From positions 4,340,001 to 4,404,000 of the forward strand of contig NZ_CP072941.1 in the NCBI RefSeq assembly GCF_018069625.1: 64,000 nucleotides of DNA. Direction: 5' to 3'. Source of the DNA: Streptomyces yatensis (GTDB lineage Bacteria; Actinomycetota; Actinomycetes; Streptomycetales; Streptomycetaceae). Of the stretch, positions 35,701-43,931 are shown piece by piece. Position numbers and translations under genes: made by a program. The notes beneath the pieces were generated by a model. It was not told the DNA's origin. It made no database searches and was given only the letters and a program-made list of their open reading frames with translations. Each line of letters starts with the position of its first letter. Position 1 is the stretch's first letter.

Positions 35701-36929
35701 GGCACCACATCTTCGCCCTCGACCTCGGCGCGGGCGACCTGGCCCCGCTGGCCGCGCTTCCACACACCGGCGCCCATATCGGGTCCGCCGAGCGCGAGCG
35801 GCAGATCCGGCTGATCAAGCTGCTGCGGCGGGAGCTCGACGAGCGCAAGGCCCGCGGCCCGGCCGCGCCCCCGGACTGGCTGGTGCTGCTGGACAACCTC
35901 GGCGCGCTGCTGTCGGACTTCGACAAGGACATCGCCGGGATGAACCTCATCGAGGAGCTGGCCCGCGTCTACGCCGACGGCCCCGCGGTCGGCATCAGGT
36001 TCGCGGTCAGCGCCGACCGCTCCGGCGCCGTGCCGTCGGCCTGGTCCGCCCTGACCCAGACCAAGCTGCTGCTGCGGCTGGCCGACCCCGGCGAGTACGG
36101 ATACTTCGACGTGCCGCGCAACGCGGTCCCCACGTACGTGCCGGGCCGGGCGATCGTGGCCGCCAACCGGCAGGTGATCCAGATCGGCCGGCCGGGCGAG
36201 GACCTGGCGGCGGCCGTCGCGGAGACCTCCGCCCGGTGGACCGGCGCCCGGCGCAGCGCCCCGGAGATCGGTCTGCTGCCCACCGACGTCCCCGCCACCG
36301 CCCTCGCGATGCCGCCCCGGACCGCCACGGACCCCTGGTGGCTCCCCGTCGGTCTGGACTCCGACACCCTCGGCTGCGCCGGACTGCGGCTGTACGAGCG
36401 CGAGCACGCCCTGGTCGCCGGGCCGCAGCGGTCCGGTCGCAGCTCGGCCCTGTGCACCATCGCCCGGCTCGTGACGTCCTCCGCCGACACCCCGACCACG
36501 GTCGTCGGCTTCGCCCCGCGCCGCTCCCCGCTGCGGGAACTCTCCGGTCTGGCTGCCCTGGCCACCACGTACGACGAACTCGAACGGGCCCTCGCCACCC
36601 TGCCCCTGGACCAGCCGGCCCTCCTGCTGGCCGACGACGCCGACACGGTGGAGGACGAGCGCGGCTTCCTGGAATCGTGGCTGTCCTTCCCCGCCGCCGG
36701 CCACCACTTGATCGCCGCGGGACGCGCCGACGCCCTGCGCCGCACCTACGGCCACTGGACCCAACGCGCCCGCGACAGCCGCTGCGGCGTCCTCCTGTGC
36801 CCCGACCACGACCTCGACGGCGACCTGCTGGGCACCGAACTCCCCCGCCACGACCGCATGGCGCCGCTGCCGGGGCGGGGGTACGTGGTGGTGGACGGGG
36901 TGGCGTCGGGTGTGCAGGTGGCGAACTGA
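32703..36929 (+). CDS. eccC: Type VII secretion ATPase EccC/EssC with N-terminal FHA domain
   Basis: A 1408-aa FtsK/SpoIIIE-type motor for WXG100 substrates. An N-terminal ~65-residue beta-rich region precedes an FHA domain (residues ~79-176, with GR at 103, SRLHA at 118 and NGT at 141). Two membrane segments follow at ~235-275, then three ATPase modules. The first is complete, with GTTGSGKSE near 640 and LAVVIDEFAAL near 750. The second (GGGGSGTST, near 975) and third (GPQRSGRSS, near 1240) are degenerate. FHA at the N-terminus is the EssC layout and differs from mycobacterial EccC. The GTG at 32703 has GGAGGG upstream. No EccB, EccD, EccE or mycosin gene is in the window. Confidence 0.92.
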   Translation: MRIIYADGESEREMELRIGRPDATLADLAAALDAPATGLSVDGRTAPPETGLSECGLAHGSWVARAGRDFASGPRAAAAVLRVVGGLEAGRSFPLKVGRTVIGRGAEADVRVVATGVSRLHAAFEVAPDGAVRVTDLDTANGTDVGGERIAEPGVRVRPDDLVSLGGEVLLRVLPPDRLGPVQRVNALREVGPGGTLPFNRAPRGGRPADPPRIAVPSPPPSADKAPFSISSMLGPLVLAGAIVALTHDVRYAAIAALTPLMFMANFVEERLRGRFTLRRGMRDHAARIAEFERTVAARHAAEFRTRRDAHPDPAEVVHRATAPGAALWERRPGAPDFLKTVVGTADLPWTPSLDADSSGPAPEVADILGARCVLPQVPVVVGVSAGEAVGFEGDRRAALAVARSLLCQALVGSGPADVTLAVFADPGRLADWEWTKWLPHGADPQSGTSRLVAVGPEQSDALARGLLAAAPRRTEDGTGPVLLVVVDGATLLEGRPCPLRELLADRTRRCGAMVLTTRLPALCTSVVTASAEGRGQVRDVASAEVVPDVLLGGMPEAQARDTARALARFEDPELRVEGAGLPDRISLLPLLDLAAVSGSEVGRRWKSRAPALRVRAVLGVSERDLFTVDLDDDGPHALIAGTTGSGKSELLRTLIASMAVDADPEHLTFALVDYKGGGALDECAELPHIVGLVTDLDEQLGERALRCLDAELRHRERLLREVGLSHIRDYQRLRDTEDAKDADMEPMPRLAVVIDEFAALVKALPDFVDSLVSIAQRGRTLGVHLIMATQRPAGSVNDAIKNNVKLRIALRLESGEDSQDVIDSPAAAGIGTRQWGRAYYRLSAREVLPVQTALSSGVTPQAAVTAPVTIAPFILGMPVLTAANDGAEGETDLRRLVTAARKAADLSGFAPPRRPWPDPLPDVLHRADLPAVAERGLHTEAAGLPSWALADDPDQQRQYAVGWDPAAGNVVLYGGGGSGTSTALAALALAVAGSCPPDRHHIFALDLGAGDLAPLAALPHTGAHIGSAERERQIRLIKLLRRELDERKARGPAAPPDWLVLLDNLGALLSDFDKDIAGMNLIEELARVYADGPAVGIRFAVSADRSGAVPSAWSALTQTKLLLRLADPGEYGYFDVPRNAVPTYVPGRAIVAANRQVIQIGRPGEDLAAAVAETSARWTGARRSAPEIGLLPTDVPATALAMPPRTATDPWWLPVGLDSDTLGCAGLRLYEREHALVAGPQRSGRSSALCTIARLVTSSADTPTTVVGFAPRRSPLRELSGLAALATTYDELERALATLPLDQPALLLADDADTVEDERGFLESWLSFPAAGHHLIAAGRADALRRTYGHWTQRARDSRCGVLLCPDHDLDGDLLGTELPRHDRMAPLPGRGYVVVDGVASGVQVAN

Positions 36930-37054
36930 GGAGTGGCCGCCGACATATGACGCATTGCGTGAAGTGCACAGGGGCTGTGCGCCCTGGGTCAATGACATGG
37001 GCAGGTCCGGGACCGGAGAATTCTCAGGTGAGCCGCACAGGGGGGAACTGACCG

Positions 37055-37351
37055 ATGCCACCGAAGTACGATTTCGCCGCCGCTGATCGGCTCAGTCAGC
37101 AGTTGTTCCAGCTCGTCGGCAGGCTCGAATCGTTCATTCAGCTCCGCGAGGGCCAGTGCAAGGCTCTCCTCGGCGGCCGCCACAGCGAAAGCTGGCAGGG
37201 CGCGCGACGCGATGTATTCCAATCCGACTTCCGGGGCCAACAGACGGCGCTCGCCGCGCTCAAGGAAGCGGCCCTCAAACTCCAGTCGCAAGTGGCCAGT
37301 GCGACCACAGCAGCGCATGCCGCCGAAAAGGCCGAGAAGAACAAGCATTAG
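37055..37351 (+). CDS. WXG100/ESAT-6-like protein
   Basis: A 98-aa helical-hairpin protein whose two helices meet at SESWQGARRDVF (the WxG turn, near residue 50). The C-terminus is Lys/Ala-rich. Length and motif fit WXG100 substrates of type VII secretion. It follows eccC by 125 bp and precedes the 515-aa gene by 13 bp. A partner for the second WXG100 gene at 38975 is plausible. Confidence 0.8.
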   Translation: MPPKYDFAAADRLSQQLFQLVGRLESFIQLREGQCKALLGGRHSESWQGARRDVFQSDFRGQQTALAALKEAALKLQSQVASATTAAHAAEKAEKNKH

Positions 37352-37364
37352 GTGTGAAGGCGAC

Positions 37365-38912
37365 ATGACCAGAGTCTCCGCGATTCCGGAGAACCTCTCG
37401 AGGTATTCCGATGTCTGCACCCAAGGCGCCGAGCAGCTTCAGACCTGGGTGCGCAAGGTGCTGACGCCCGCTCTTCTGGCCTATGAGAACGGCGGCGGGC
37501 CCTGCTTCTCCGGGGCCATCGACGCGAACGTCGCCAGGCACGTGGCGGCCGCGTACTACACCGACCGGGATGTGAAGACCGTGGGCCTGGCGTTCCTGCG
37601 AGCCGGAGGCTTTCTCGTACGGGGGCGGAACCAGCCGATCTTCTCCAACAACAAGGCCATCGACAAGGCTTTCAAGCAACTTCAGAAAGAGGCCGCGCAT
37701 CAAGGGCAGATCAATGCGGGAGCGGCGCTTGCCCACAGCCCGATGAACACCAAAGAGCGCCAACGCGAGCTAGCCAAGCATGCCAACGATCCCTTCTTCT
37801 GTGCGGGCTTCTTCAACGCGCTGGAGCCGCGCGAACTCGAGGAGTTTCTGGCACAGTCGACCGACACGCAACCGTTTGTGAGCGCTTACGCCAGCGGCAT
37901 GCTGAGCGAGGCGACGACCGCCCATGTCGTCGAAGCGCTCAGCCGACTCGCCGGCAGAGACAACTCGCCGGAGCACTACCACATCACCGCCGAGCGGCAG
38001 ATCGCCTTGCTCAATGCGCTCGCGAGCAACCCGACGGCGTCCGTGAACTTCGCCAACTCCCTGACCGCTGGGCAGATCAGGCATCTGATCCATGGCGAGG
38101 CTTCCCTCAACCCCCCGCTGCGGAGCACCCTTCTCGGCGTACTCACGACGGCGATGGAGAACATCGGCGGTCAACCGCAGGCCCACGCCCTGATGGGGAA
38201 GGTCTCCCAGGCGCTTTTCGCACCTGATGCACCGGCACTGCACAAAACCGACCTGAACCAACTACTGCCTGGGCTGACCCTCTTCTACTCGGCAGGCGTG
38301 AGACACAGCATCACACCGCCGGAGAAACTCGAAGCGAATGATCTTCGCCAGTGGGCCATAGGGCTCGGGGGGCTCGCCGGCCAGGAACTCCGGCCATTCA
38401 TGGCGGCGATCGAGAAGGTCGATCTGAACGCGAAGAACTCACTGATAAAGCTCGTGGTCGACAAAATTTTCATCCAGGTGCTTTTCAAGGTGGTGGGGCC
38501 CGCTTCACCGGAAGGGCTCGTTGCGACTATCGCCTACAAGGCCGCCATGATGGCCGCCAAGCGTCTGGTGTCCAAGCACAATCCCCTGGATCTGGTGCTC
38601 AACAAGCTGCTGCCCACGGGACGGTACGAAAACACCTCCTTGATCAACGACAGGATCGCGGTGGGAGGACTCACTCTTTCTGTCAGTACGCTCATCTCAC
38701 GGGGTCTCGTCCACCACCAGGACGGCAGCAAGGTCGAGTTCACCGGCGACCCCGAGATCGACAGCCAAACCCTCACGACGGTCCTTGAGAATCCGTTGCA
38801 ATACTACGCAAGTAAGCCGAATTCCAAGGAAAAAATTCTCCCCACCATTGAGGATCTGATGGACAAATTCACCCTCAGCGAAACCTCCGGGGCCAAGACC
38901 CCGCCCAGGTAG
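37365..38912 (+). CDS. Type VII-associated large helical protein (DUF6571-like)
   Basis: A 515-aa mostly helical protein encoded between two WXG100 genes. The N-terminal ~80 residues (ENLSRYSDVCTQGAEQLQTWVRKVL) look like a WXG/ESX-type helix pair. DPFFCAGFFNALEPRELEEFL near 150 is typical of DUF6571-type proteins found beside Streptomyces type VII genes. A hydrophobic helix bundle lies at ~365-410. I see no catalytic motif. It could be a secreted substrate or a structural partner. The ATG at 37365 has a weak AAGG signal. The 3' half has lower GC than its neighbours. Confidence 0.68.
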   Translation: MTRVSAIPENLSRYSDVCTQGAEQLQTWVRKVLTPALLAYENGGGPCFSGAIDANVARHVAAAYYTDRDVKTVGLAFLRAGGFLVRGRNQPIFSNNKAIDKAFKQLQKEAAHQGQINAGAALAHSPMNTKERQRELAKHANDPFFCAGFFNALEPRELEEFLAQSTDTQPFVSAYASGMLSEATTAHVVEALSRLAGRDNSPEHYHITAERQIALLNALASNPTASVNFANSLTAGQIRHLIHGEASLNPPLRSTLLGVLTTAMENIGGQPQAHALMGKVSQALFAPDAPALHKTDLNQLLPGLTLFYSAGVRHSITPPEKLEANDLRQWAIGLGGLAGQELRPFMAAIEKVDLNAKNSLIKLVVDKIFIQVLFKVVGPASPEGLVATIAYKAAMMAAKRLVSKHNPLDLVLNKLLPTGRYENTSLINDRIAVGGLTLSVSTLISRGLVHHQDGSKVEFTGDPEIDSQTLTTVLENPLQYYASKPNSKEKILPTIEDLMDKFTLSETSGAKTPPR

Positions 38913-38974
38913 CCGTAGCCCCGGCCGGGCTCATCAAAAGCCTCCGGGACCGAGTCAAAAACAGGAGAAACACC

Positions 38975-39262
38975 ATGTCCGATGACAAGATCTCAGTCGA
39001 CAGCGCCGCACACGCCGCAAGCACCAAATTCCTCAACATCATTCACGGCGGCTTCCAGCACTCCATCACCCAGCTCTCCGCGGCCGGGAATGTCCTGAGC
39101 GACCCCAGCCACTGGAGTGGCCCGTACGCCTCCCAGTTCAGGTCCTCCTGGAGCAGCGCCCAGGCGGACCTGAACAAGATCAGGCAGTCTCTGGACGAGT
39201 TCCAGCGGAAGTTCGACACGGTCCTGAAGAACATCTCCGAGGCCGGCGGCAGCCACCGCTGA
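38975..39262 (+). CDS. WXG100 family protein
   Basis: A 95-aa protein with the WxG turn in HWSGPYASQF at residues ~47-50 flanked by two amphipathic helices, and a Gly/Ser/His tail. This is a typical small substrate of type VII secretion. It lies 62 bp after the 515-aa gene, with AGGAGAAA before the ATG, and 46 bp before the kinase gene. Confidence 0.87.
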   Translation: MSDDKISVDSAAHAASTKFLNIIHGGFQHSITQLSAAGNVLSDPSHWSGPYASQFRSSWSSAQADLNKIRQSLDEFQRKFDTVLKNISEAGGSHR

Positions 39263-39308
39263 TCGTGGCCCGAGGGCGTCACAGCAGGAACTCCATAAGG
39301 AAACTCCC

Positions 39309-40994
39309 ATGCCTGAGACCGACCCGGCCCATCCCTGGACCGGAGAGCTGAGCCCCGCCGACCTCGAACGGCTCGGGGCCGAGCCGCTGCGCCGGGCGGA
39401 CCCGGTGACGATCGGGCCCTACCGGGTGCTGGCCCGGCTGGGCGGCGGAGGGATGGGGCGGCTGTTCCTCGGGCGGGCCGTGGCCGCGGACGAGTCGCAG
39501 TCGGCCGCGTACACGGCCCGGGACCTGGTGGCCGTCAAGGTGATCCGGCCGGAGTACGCCGAGGACGCCCGGTTCCGCCGCCGGTTCGATCGCGAGGTCG
39601 AAGCCGTGCGGCGGGTCCACGGCCGGTACACCGCCGAGTTGCTCGGGTCGGGGTTCGACGAGGACGAGCACCTGTGGATGGCGACCGCGTACGTCCCGGG
39701 CCTCAGCCTGGACGAGGCGGTGCGCCGCCACGGCCCGCTGCCCGCGTCCGTCGTGTGGCGGCTGGCGGCCGAGATCGGGCAGGCGCTCGCCACCATCGGC
39801 GCCGCCGGGATCGTGCACCGCGATCTCAAGCCGTCCAACGTCCTGCTGGGCACGGACGGCGCGCGGGTCATCGACTTCGGGGTGGTCCACACCGCCGATG
39901 CCAGTGCGCTCACCATGACCGGCCAGCACGTCGGCACCCCGGCATACATGTCACCCGAGCAGGCGGGCGGCCGCGCCGTGGACTCCGCGTCGGATGTCTT
40001 CTCGCTCGGCTCGGTCCTGGCACTCGCGGCCACCGGCCAGGCGCCGTTCGGCGAAGGATCGACCGGCGGCGTCATCCACCGGGTGATCTACGAACCACCG
40101 AGCACGGATGTCGTCGACCGGGTGGCGGAGAGCGCCCCGAAGCTCGCCGAACTCATACGCCATTGCCTGGACAAGGACCCTGCCGCCCGGCCTTCCCCGG
40201 AGCGGGTGGCCGAGATCGCTCGCGACCGTGATCCGGCCGCAGAATGGCCGGATCCAGTCGCGGAGTTGATCGCGTCGCGGGCGGGGTGGAGCGGCCGGTC
40301 GGCCGCTGTGTCGCCCATGGACCAGTTGACGGTCCTTCGGCGCGGCGCTCCTCAGCGTACGGTCAAGGAGACCGGTCGCCGGAAGGGCCGGCGGGCGATG
40401 GTCCTGGGAGCGGTCGCGCTCGCCGTGGCGGTGGTCGCGGTCGTGGTCGCCTTCGTCGTCCCGGGGAACGGGACTTCGCAGGAGGCGCGGCCGAAGGGCT
40501 CGCACACCGGGGTCCGTGAGGCGTCGCCCACCGTCTCGCATACGCCCACTCCGACGCACCGGCCCAAGAAGCACCCCACGCCGAGCACATCGTCTCCGCC
40601 GCCCCAGACGCCTCCTGCGGCGAAGCCGCCCAGTGGCAGCGGAGGGGATACGGCGCCCACCCGCCCGGCCGGTGAGCCGAAACCCCAGCCGCAGCCGACC
40701 AAGGTCATCACCGTCGCTCCGAAGCCGTCGGGCAAGTCCTCGAAACCACGGCCATGGACCTCGTGCCGCTACTACTCGGGGACCGCCCTCACGAAGTACC
40801 GCGACAGGGGAGACCGCGTTCGTGAGGTGCAGTGCATTCTGAAGGCCCGCGGATACGACATCGGCCCGTACGGCGTCGACGGGGATTTCGAGGACGACAC
40901 GCGACTGGCGGTCAGGCAATTCCAGCAGAATCACCATCTGCACGTCGACGGCATAGTGGGTGAGGACACCTGGCCGGCCCTGCGGGGCGACTGA
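39309..40994 (+). CDS. Ser/Thr protein kinase with extracellular peptidoglycan-binding domain
   Basis: A 561-aa PknB-type receptor kinase. The kinase domain (~35-300) shows the glycine loop LGGGGMG, the catalytic lysine in VAVKVI, HRDLKPSNVLL near 171, the DFG and AYMSPEQ. A membrane segment is at ~365-386, then a ~100-residue Pro/Thr/Lys-rich spacer, and a PG_binding_1 domain (~490-560; REVQCILKARGY, VDGIVGEDTWPAL). It probably senses cell wall and phosphorylates cytoplasmic partners; the FHA domain of the nearby EccC is an attractive phospho-target. It is the last gene in the rightward type VII cluster, 12 bp from the facing gene's stop. Confidence 0.9.
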   Translation: MPETDPAHPWTGELSPADLERLGAEPLRRADPVTIGPYRVLARLGGGGMGRLFLGRAVAADESQSAAYTARDLVAVKVIRPEYAEDARFRRRFDREVEAVRRVHGRYTAELLGSGFDEDEHLWMATAYVPGLSLDEAVRRHGPLPASVVWRLAAEIGQALATIGAAGIVHRDLKPSNVLLGTDGARVIDFGVVHTADASALTMTGQHVGTPAYMSPEQAGGRAVDSASDVFSLGSVLALAATGQAPFGEGSTGGVIHRVIYEPPSTDVVDRVAESAPKLAELIRHCLDKDPAARPSPERVAEIARDRDPAAEWPDPVAELIASRAGWSGRSAAVSPMDQLTVLRRGAPQRTVKETGRRKGRRAMVLGAVALAVAVVAVVVAFVVPGNGTSQEARPKGSHTGVREASPTVSHTPTPTHRPKKHPTPSTSSPPPQTPPAAKPPSGSGGDTAPTRPAGEPKPQPQPTKVITVAPKPSGKSSKPRPWTSCRYYSGTALTKYRDRGDRVREVQCILKARGYDIGPYGVDGDFEDDTRLAVRQFQQNHHLHVDGIVGEDTWPALRGD

Positions 40995-41006
40995 GGAGGT
41001 GTGGCT

Positions 41007-41798
41007 CTAGTCCCATTGCGTACAGAGACCCTTGGCGCAGGCACGGACCCACACACCGTGACCGGCGGGAAGATGGACCGTCCGGTGGTAGCGCACGCCC
41101 TTGCCCGGCGCCGCGGAGGCGAGATCGATGATCTGCGAGCAGACATCCGGATGATTGGAGACACAGAGCTGAGCCGTGGCTTTCCCGGTGCTCTCCGGGT
41201 TCTCCACGTACCCGTTCACCGTGGCACTGGCCGATTTCCAGCAGACTTTTCCGGTCGTGTACACATGGATGTCCACGGAGTAGTCGCGGCAACCGGACGT
41301 CGGGGGCTTGGGAGCGGTCGGCCGGCTGAACCATGGAAAGACCAGGACCGCGGATAACGCGATGACCATTCCCAGTCCAGCGAGCAGAATCACCTTTCGC
41401 CGGTCGCGGAACGGGCCGTGCGGCTGACGAGTTGGCTCACCGGCGGGCACGGATGGTTCCGTATCCGTCGCGGTCTCGCGAGGTGGGGTGGCTTCCCGCA
41501 TCTCTATGGCCGCATTCAGGGCATCGTCCCAGAATTTCAGCAGTGGCCCGGGGTCGGCGCCGCACGCCTGCGCGATGTCCTCGACCGCGTCGCGCCCGGG
41601 AAACAGCTTTCCGTTGACGTAACGCTCGAGCGACGCCTTGCTGTAGTGGGTCCGGCTCTCCAGCCGGGCGAAGCTCAGCCCCGACGTCTGTTTGATCCGC
41701 CGCAGTTCGGCCGCCAGTTGCCGTCCGGCCGGGGAAGCCAGGGCAAGAGCGCCGTCATGAGGTAACCCCCTCGCTGCGTCGGTGTCCGCCGCCCCCAT
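41007..41798 (-). CDS. One-pass membrane HTH protein (paralogue 1)
   Basis: A 263-aa protein. An XRE-like helix-turn-helix (LRRIKQTSGLSFARLESRTHYSKASLERYVNGK, residues ~28-65) is followed by a hydrophilic linker, one membrane segment (VILLAGLGMVIALSAVLVF, ~135-153) and an outside domain with six cysteines, beta-rich. The HTH is clearly related to those at 42935 and 43932, but the outside domain differs. Such proteins could be membrane-bound regulators that respond to an outside signal. The ATG at 41798 has GGGGAAA upstream. Confidence 0.8.
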   Translation of the reverse strand: MGAADTDAARGLPHDGALALASPAGRQLAAELRRIKQTSGLSFARLESRTHYSKASLERYVNGKLFPGRDAVEDIAQACGADPGPLLKFWDDALNAAIEMREATPPRETATDTEPSVPAGEPTRQPHGPFRDRRKVILLAGLGMVIALSAVLVFPWFSRPTAPKPPTSGCRDYSVDIHVYTTGKVCWKSASATVNGYVENPESTGKATAQLCVSNHPDVCSQIIDLASAAPGKGVRYHRTVHLPAGHGVWVRACAKGLCTQWD

Positions 41799-41855
41799 GC
41801 CATTTCCCCCCGTATGTCCCGTCTTGTGGTGGGCCCCGGACCGTGTGGCGTCTCA

Positions 41856-41870
41856 GGATGTCCCATGGGA
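41856..41870. promoter_or_regulatory. GGATGTCCC-containing dyad (site B)
   Basis: GGATGTCCCATGGGA, including the palindrome GTCCCATGGGAC, lies 58 bp upstream of the HTH membrane gene and in the divergent gap with the AraC gene. Confidence 0.55.
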
Positions 41871-42020
41871 CGCCTGATCCCTTCCTGAGCCGGCCCGAGG
41901 TGTCAAGAGTGTAGAGGGAAGCGCTTCGCACGGGTGGCGAACGTGAGCCCACGCCGTGAGCGGGCTCGCCGCCCCGGCGCAGTCTGAAGTCCCTCGCTTG
42001 CACGAAAGGCACTTACGGTT

Positions 42021-42980
42021 TTGAAAACGTACGACACCTGTGTGGATTCCCGCGGCATAAGGGTGCTGGACCTTGGCCAGGTGCGTATTTCGGTGATGAA
42101 GCCCCTAGCGCCGACCAGGGAAGAGGATTACCGCACGTTCCTCCAGCCCAACCCGGGTAACTGGCTCATCGTGCTCTCGTTCCATCAGGAGCCGTCGCCG
42201 TTCCAGGGCCGAGAAGGAACTCATCAGACAGCCACCGCTTTTGTTCTGCGGGAGGAGACCCAGCCGCTCGACCTGTCGCTGCTCGGCCGCGAGAATCCGG
42301 AACAGGCGGTAGTTGTGCAATTACCTCGTAGTGCCGTCCCCATTCCCTCATGTGCGTCGCGGAACCTGACGCGGGGGCCGGTGCCGCTGAGGAACGGGCC
42401 CGGCGTGGTTCTGGCGCGGTTCCTGGAAGGAGTCGCCGACGAGTGCGCGATGCTGGAATCGGCGCCGGTCGGGCGCCTCGGATCGGCCGTCATAGACCTC
42501 TCGGCAATGTTTCTCACCAGCATGGTGGAGCGGCGGGAGATGATTTCCTCCTCGCCGAAGACGGAACTCATGAAGGAGATCAAGAGGTTTGTCCTTCAGC
42601 ACCTGAACGAGCCGCGCCTGTCTCCCGCCCTGATCGCTGCCGAGCATCACATCTCCCTGCGGTACCTGCAACATCTCTTCCAGCAGGATCAGCGAACGGT
42701 CCGTGGGTTCATCCGCCAAGAGCGGTTGGAACGCTGTCGCGCCGATCTGGCGGACGCGTCCCATGCCGGCCGGACGGTCGGGGAGATCCGCGCCCGATGG
42801 GGATTTCAGGATGACGCGGTGTTCGGCAGGGTCTTCAAGAAGACCTATGGAGTCTCTCCCGGCGAGTACCGCAAGGGGCGGATCCAGGGGCCCGCGCCCC
42901 GAGCCACGGTTGTGGGGCTTGCGGCCGCACCCCCTCACGTCGGGGCATCGGCGCCGTCGAAGCATTCCCTGCCGGGTTGA
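42021..42980 (+). CDS. AraC-family transcriptional regulator
   Basis: A 319-aa regulator. The N-terminal ~190 residues resemble the AraC-like ligand-binding region of the FeaR/NitR kind. The C-terminal double HTH is clear, with LSPALIAAEHHISLRYLQHLFQ and VGEIRARWGFQDDAVFGRVFKKTYGVSPGEYRK. The start is a TTG at 42021 with GAAAGG 11 bases upstream; no ATG or GTG occurs until residue 26. It is divergent from paralogue 1, and its tail overlaps the convergent DUF2690 gene by 46 bp. Targets are unknown. Confidence 0.85.
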   Translation: MKTYDTCVDSRGIRVLDLGQVRISVMKPLAPTREEDYRTFLQPNPGNWLIVLSFHQEPSPFQGREGTHQTATAFVLREETQPLDLSLLGRENPEQAVVVQLPRSAVPIPSCASRNLTRGPVPLRNGPGVVLARFLEGVADECAMLESAPVGRLGSAVIDLSAMFLTSMVERREMISSSPKTELMKEIKRFVLQHLNEPRLSPALIAAEHHISLRYLQHLFQQDQRTVRGFIRQERLERCRADLADASHAGRTVGEIRARWGFQDDAVFGRVFKKTYGVSPGEYRKGRIQGPAPRATVVGLAAAPPHVGASAPSKHSLPG

Positions 42981-43897
42981 TGAGCTGACGGGTAATAGCA
43001 AGCGCGAAGGCGTGAGGGATGAGCCGCGGAGATCATGGCAGTGGTGACCGGGCCCTGGTCCGACGGCAAAGTGGTCACCACAGCGCTCTGGCGGTGCCCT
43101 CCCGGTCCGGTGATCTCGATGCGGAAGCCTTTGTGCGCGGGCCGGGCGCGGATCCAGCCCGCCTGACAGCTCGGACTGAGGCGTATTTCGAGTCGGGTGC
43201 CGTCAGCGGCCGTGTGCGATGCCACGGTGATGGGGTCCTCGCAGGCCGTGGTACGAGGGTTGCGGCCTTCGCAGGACCCCAGTCGGCAGACAGGCGGGCG
43301 GGCGCGTGATGCACGGGTGACCCCGTGCGACATGTGGTAGATGGCGGCGGGCGTGATCATTGCCGCACAGGCGAGCAGGACGCCGGCCGTGGCGGTTCGA
43401 GGCCGTCTGGTGATGAAGACGGACGCCGCAAGGAGCGCTCGGTGCAACGGCCCGGGGCACCGGCGCGGGGCCGGGTCGTCGGGCCTGACCGTAGCGGAAT
43501 GCTCAGTAGCGGGGGACGAGCGGACGTGGTCGGCCGCGATGCCGTGCTCGCGGCCGCTCCAGGCCGCATCCGCCAGAGCCCACCCGGCCAGGATTCCGGA
43601 GTCGGTCTCCCCCATCCCGGTCTCCCCCTCCCCCGTCTCCCCCACCTCCGTCTCCCGCACCTCCGTCTCCCGCACCACCCGGCACAAGGCTGCGACCGCG
43701 TGGCGTGGTGGGAACTGCTTCCCGTTGAGATACCGCTCCCAGGACGACTTGCTGATCGCTGTCGCTTCCGCCAACTCGGCCAAGTTCAGGCCGCTGCGGG
43801 CCTTCAGCTCCCGCAGGCCGGTGACCAACTTCGCGCATTCGGCGGGCAGGGTCAGGGGCAGTTCGCGCCAGCGAGACGTCCTCCGCGAGTTCTCCAC
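42935..43897 (-). CDS. One-pass membrane HTH protein with DUF2690 domain (paralogue 2)
   Basis: A 320-aa protein. The N-terminal helix-turn-helix LRELKARSGLNLAELAEATAISKSSWERYLNGK is at residues ~22-60. A Glu/Thr repeat (ETEV/GETG units) follows at ~75-100, then a membrane segment near 180 (AGVLLACAAMITPAAIY) and an outside DUF2690-type domain (C-x2-RNP, TACEDPITVASHT, GTRLEIRLSPSCQAGWIRA). The frame is open upstream to 44515, but that part is out-of-frame shadow of the next gene; GTG at 43897 gives the paralogue length. Confidence 0.82.
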   Translation of the reverse strand: MENSRRTSRWRELPLTLPAECAKLVTGLRELKARSGLNLAELAEATAISKSSWERYLNGKQFPPRHAVAALCRVVRETEVRETEVGETGEGETGMGETDSGILAGWALADAAWSGREHGIAADHVRSSPATEHSATVRPDDPAPRRCPGPLHRALLAASVFITRRPRTATAGVLLACAAMITPAAIYHMSHGVTRASRARPPVCRLGSCEGRNPRTTACEDPITVASHTAADGTRLEIRLSPSCQAGWIRARPAHKGFRIEITGPGGHRQSAVVTTLPSDQGPVTTAMISAAHPSRLRACYYPSAHQPGRECFDGADAPT

Positions 43898-43931
43898 GCG
43901 CCGAGCCCTCTTCCTTGTCACGACCGGGTAT

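Noticed and set aside
35382..37061. 559-codon minus-strand frame inside eccC
   Set aside because: Antisense shadow of the ATPase modules.
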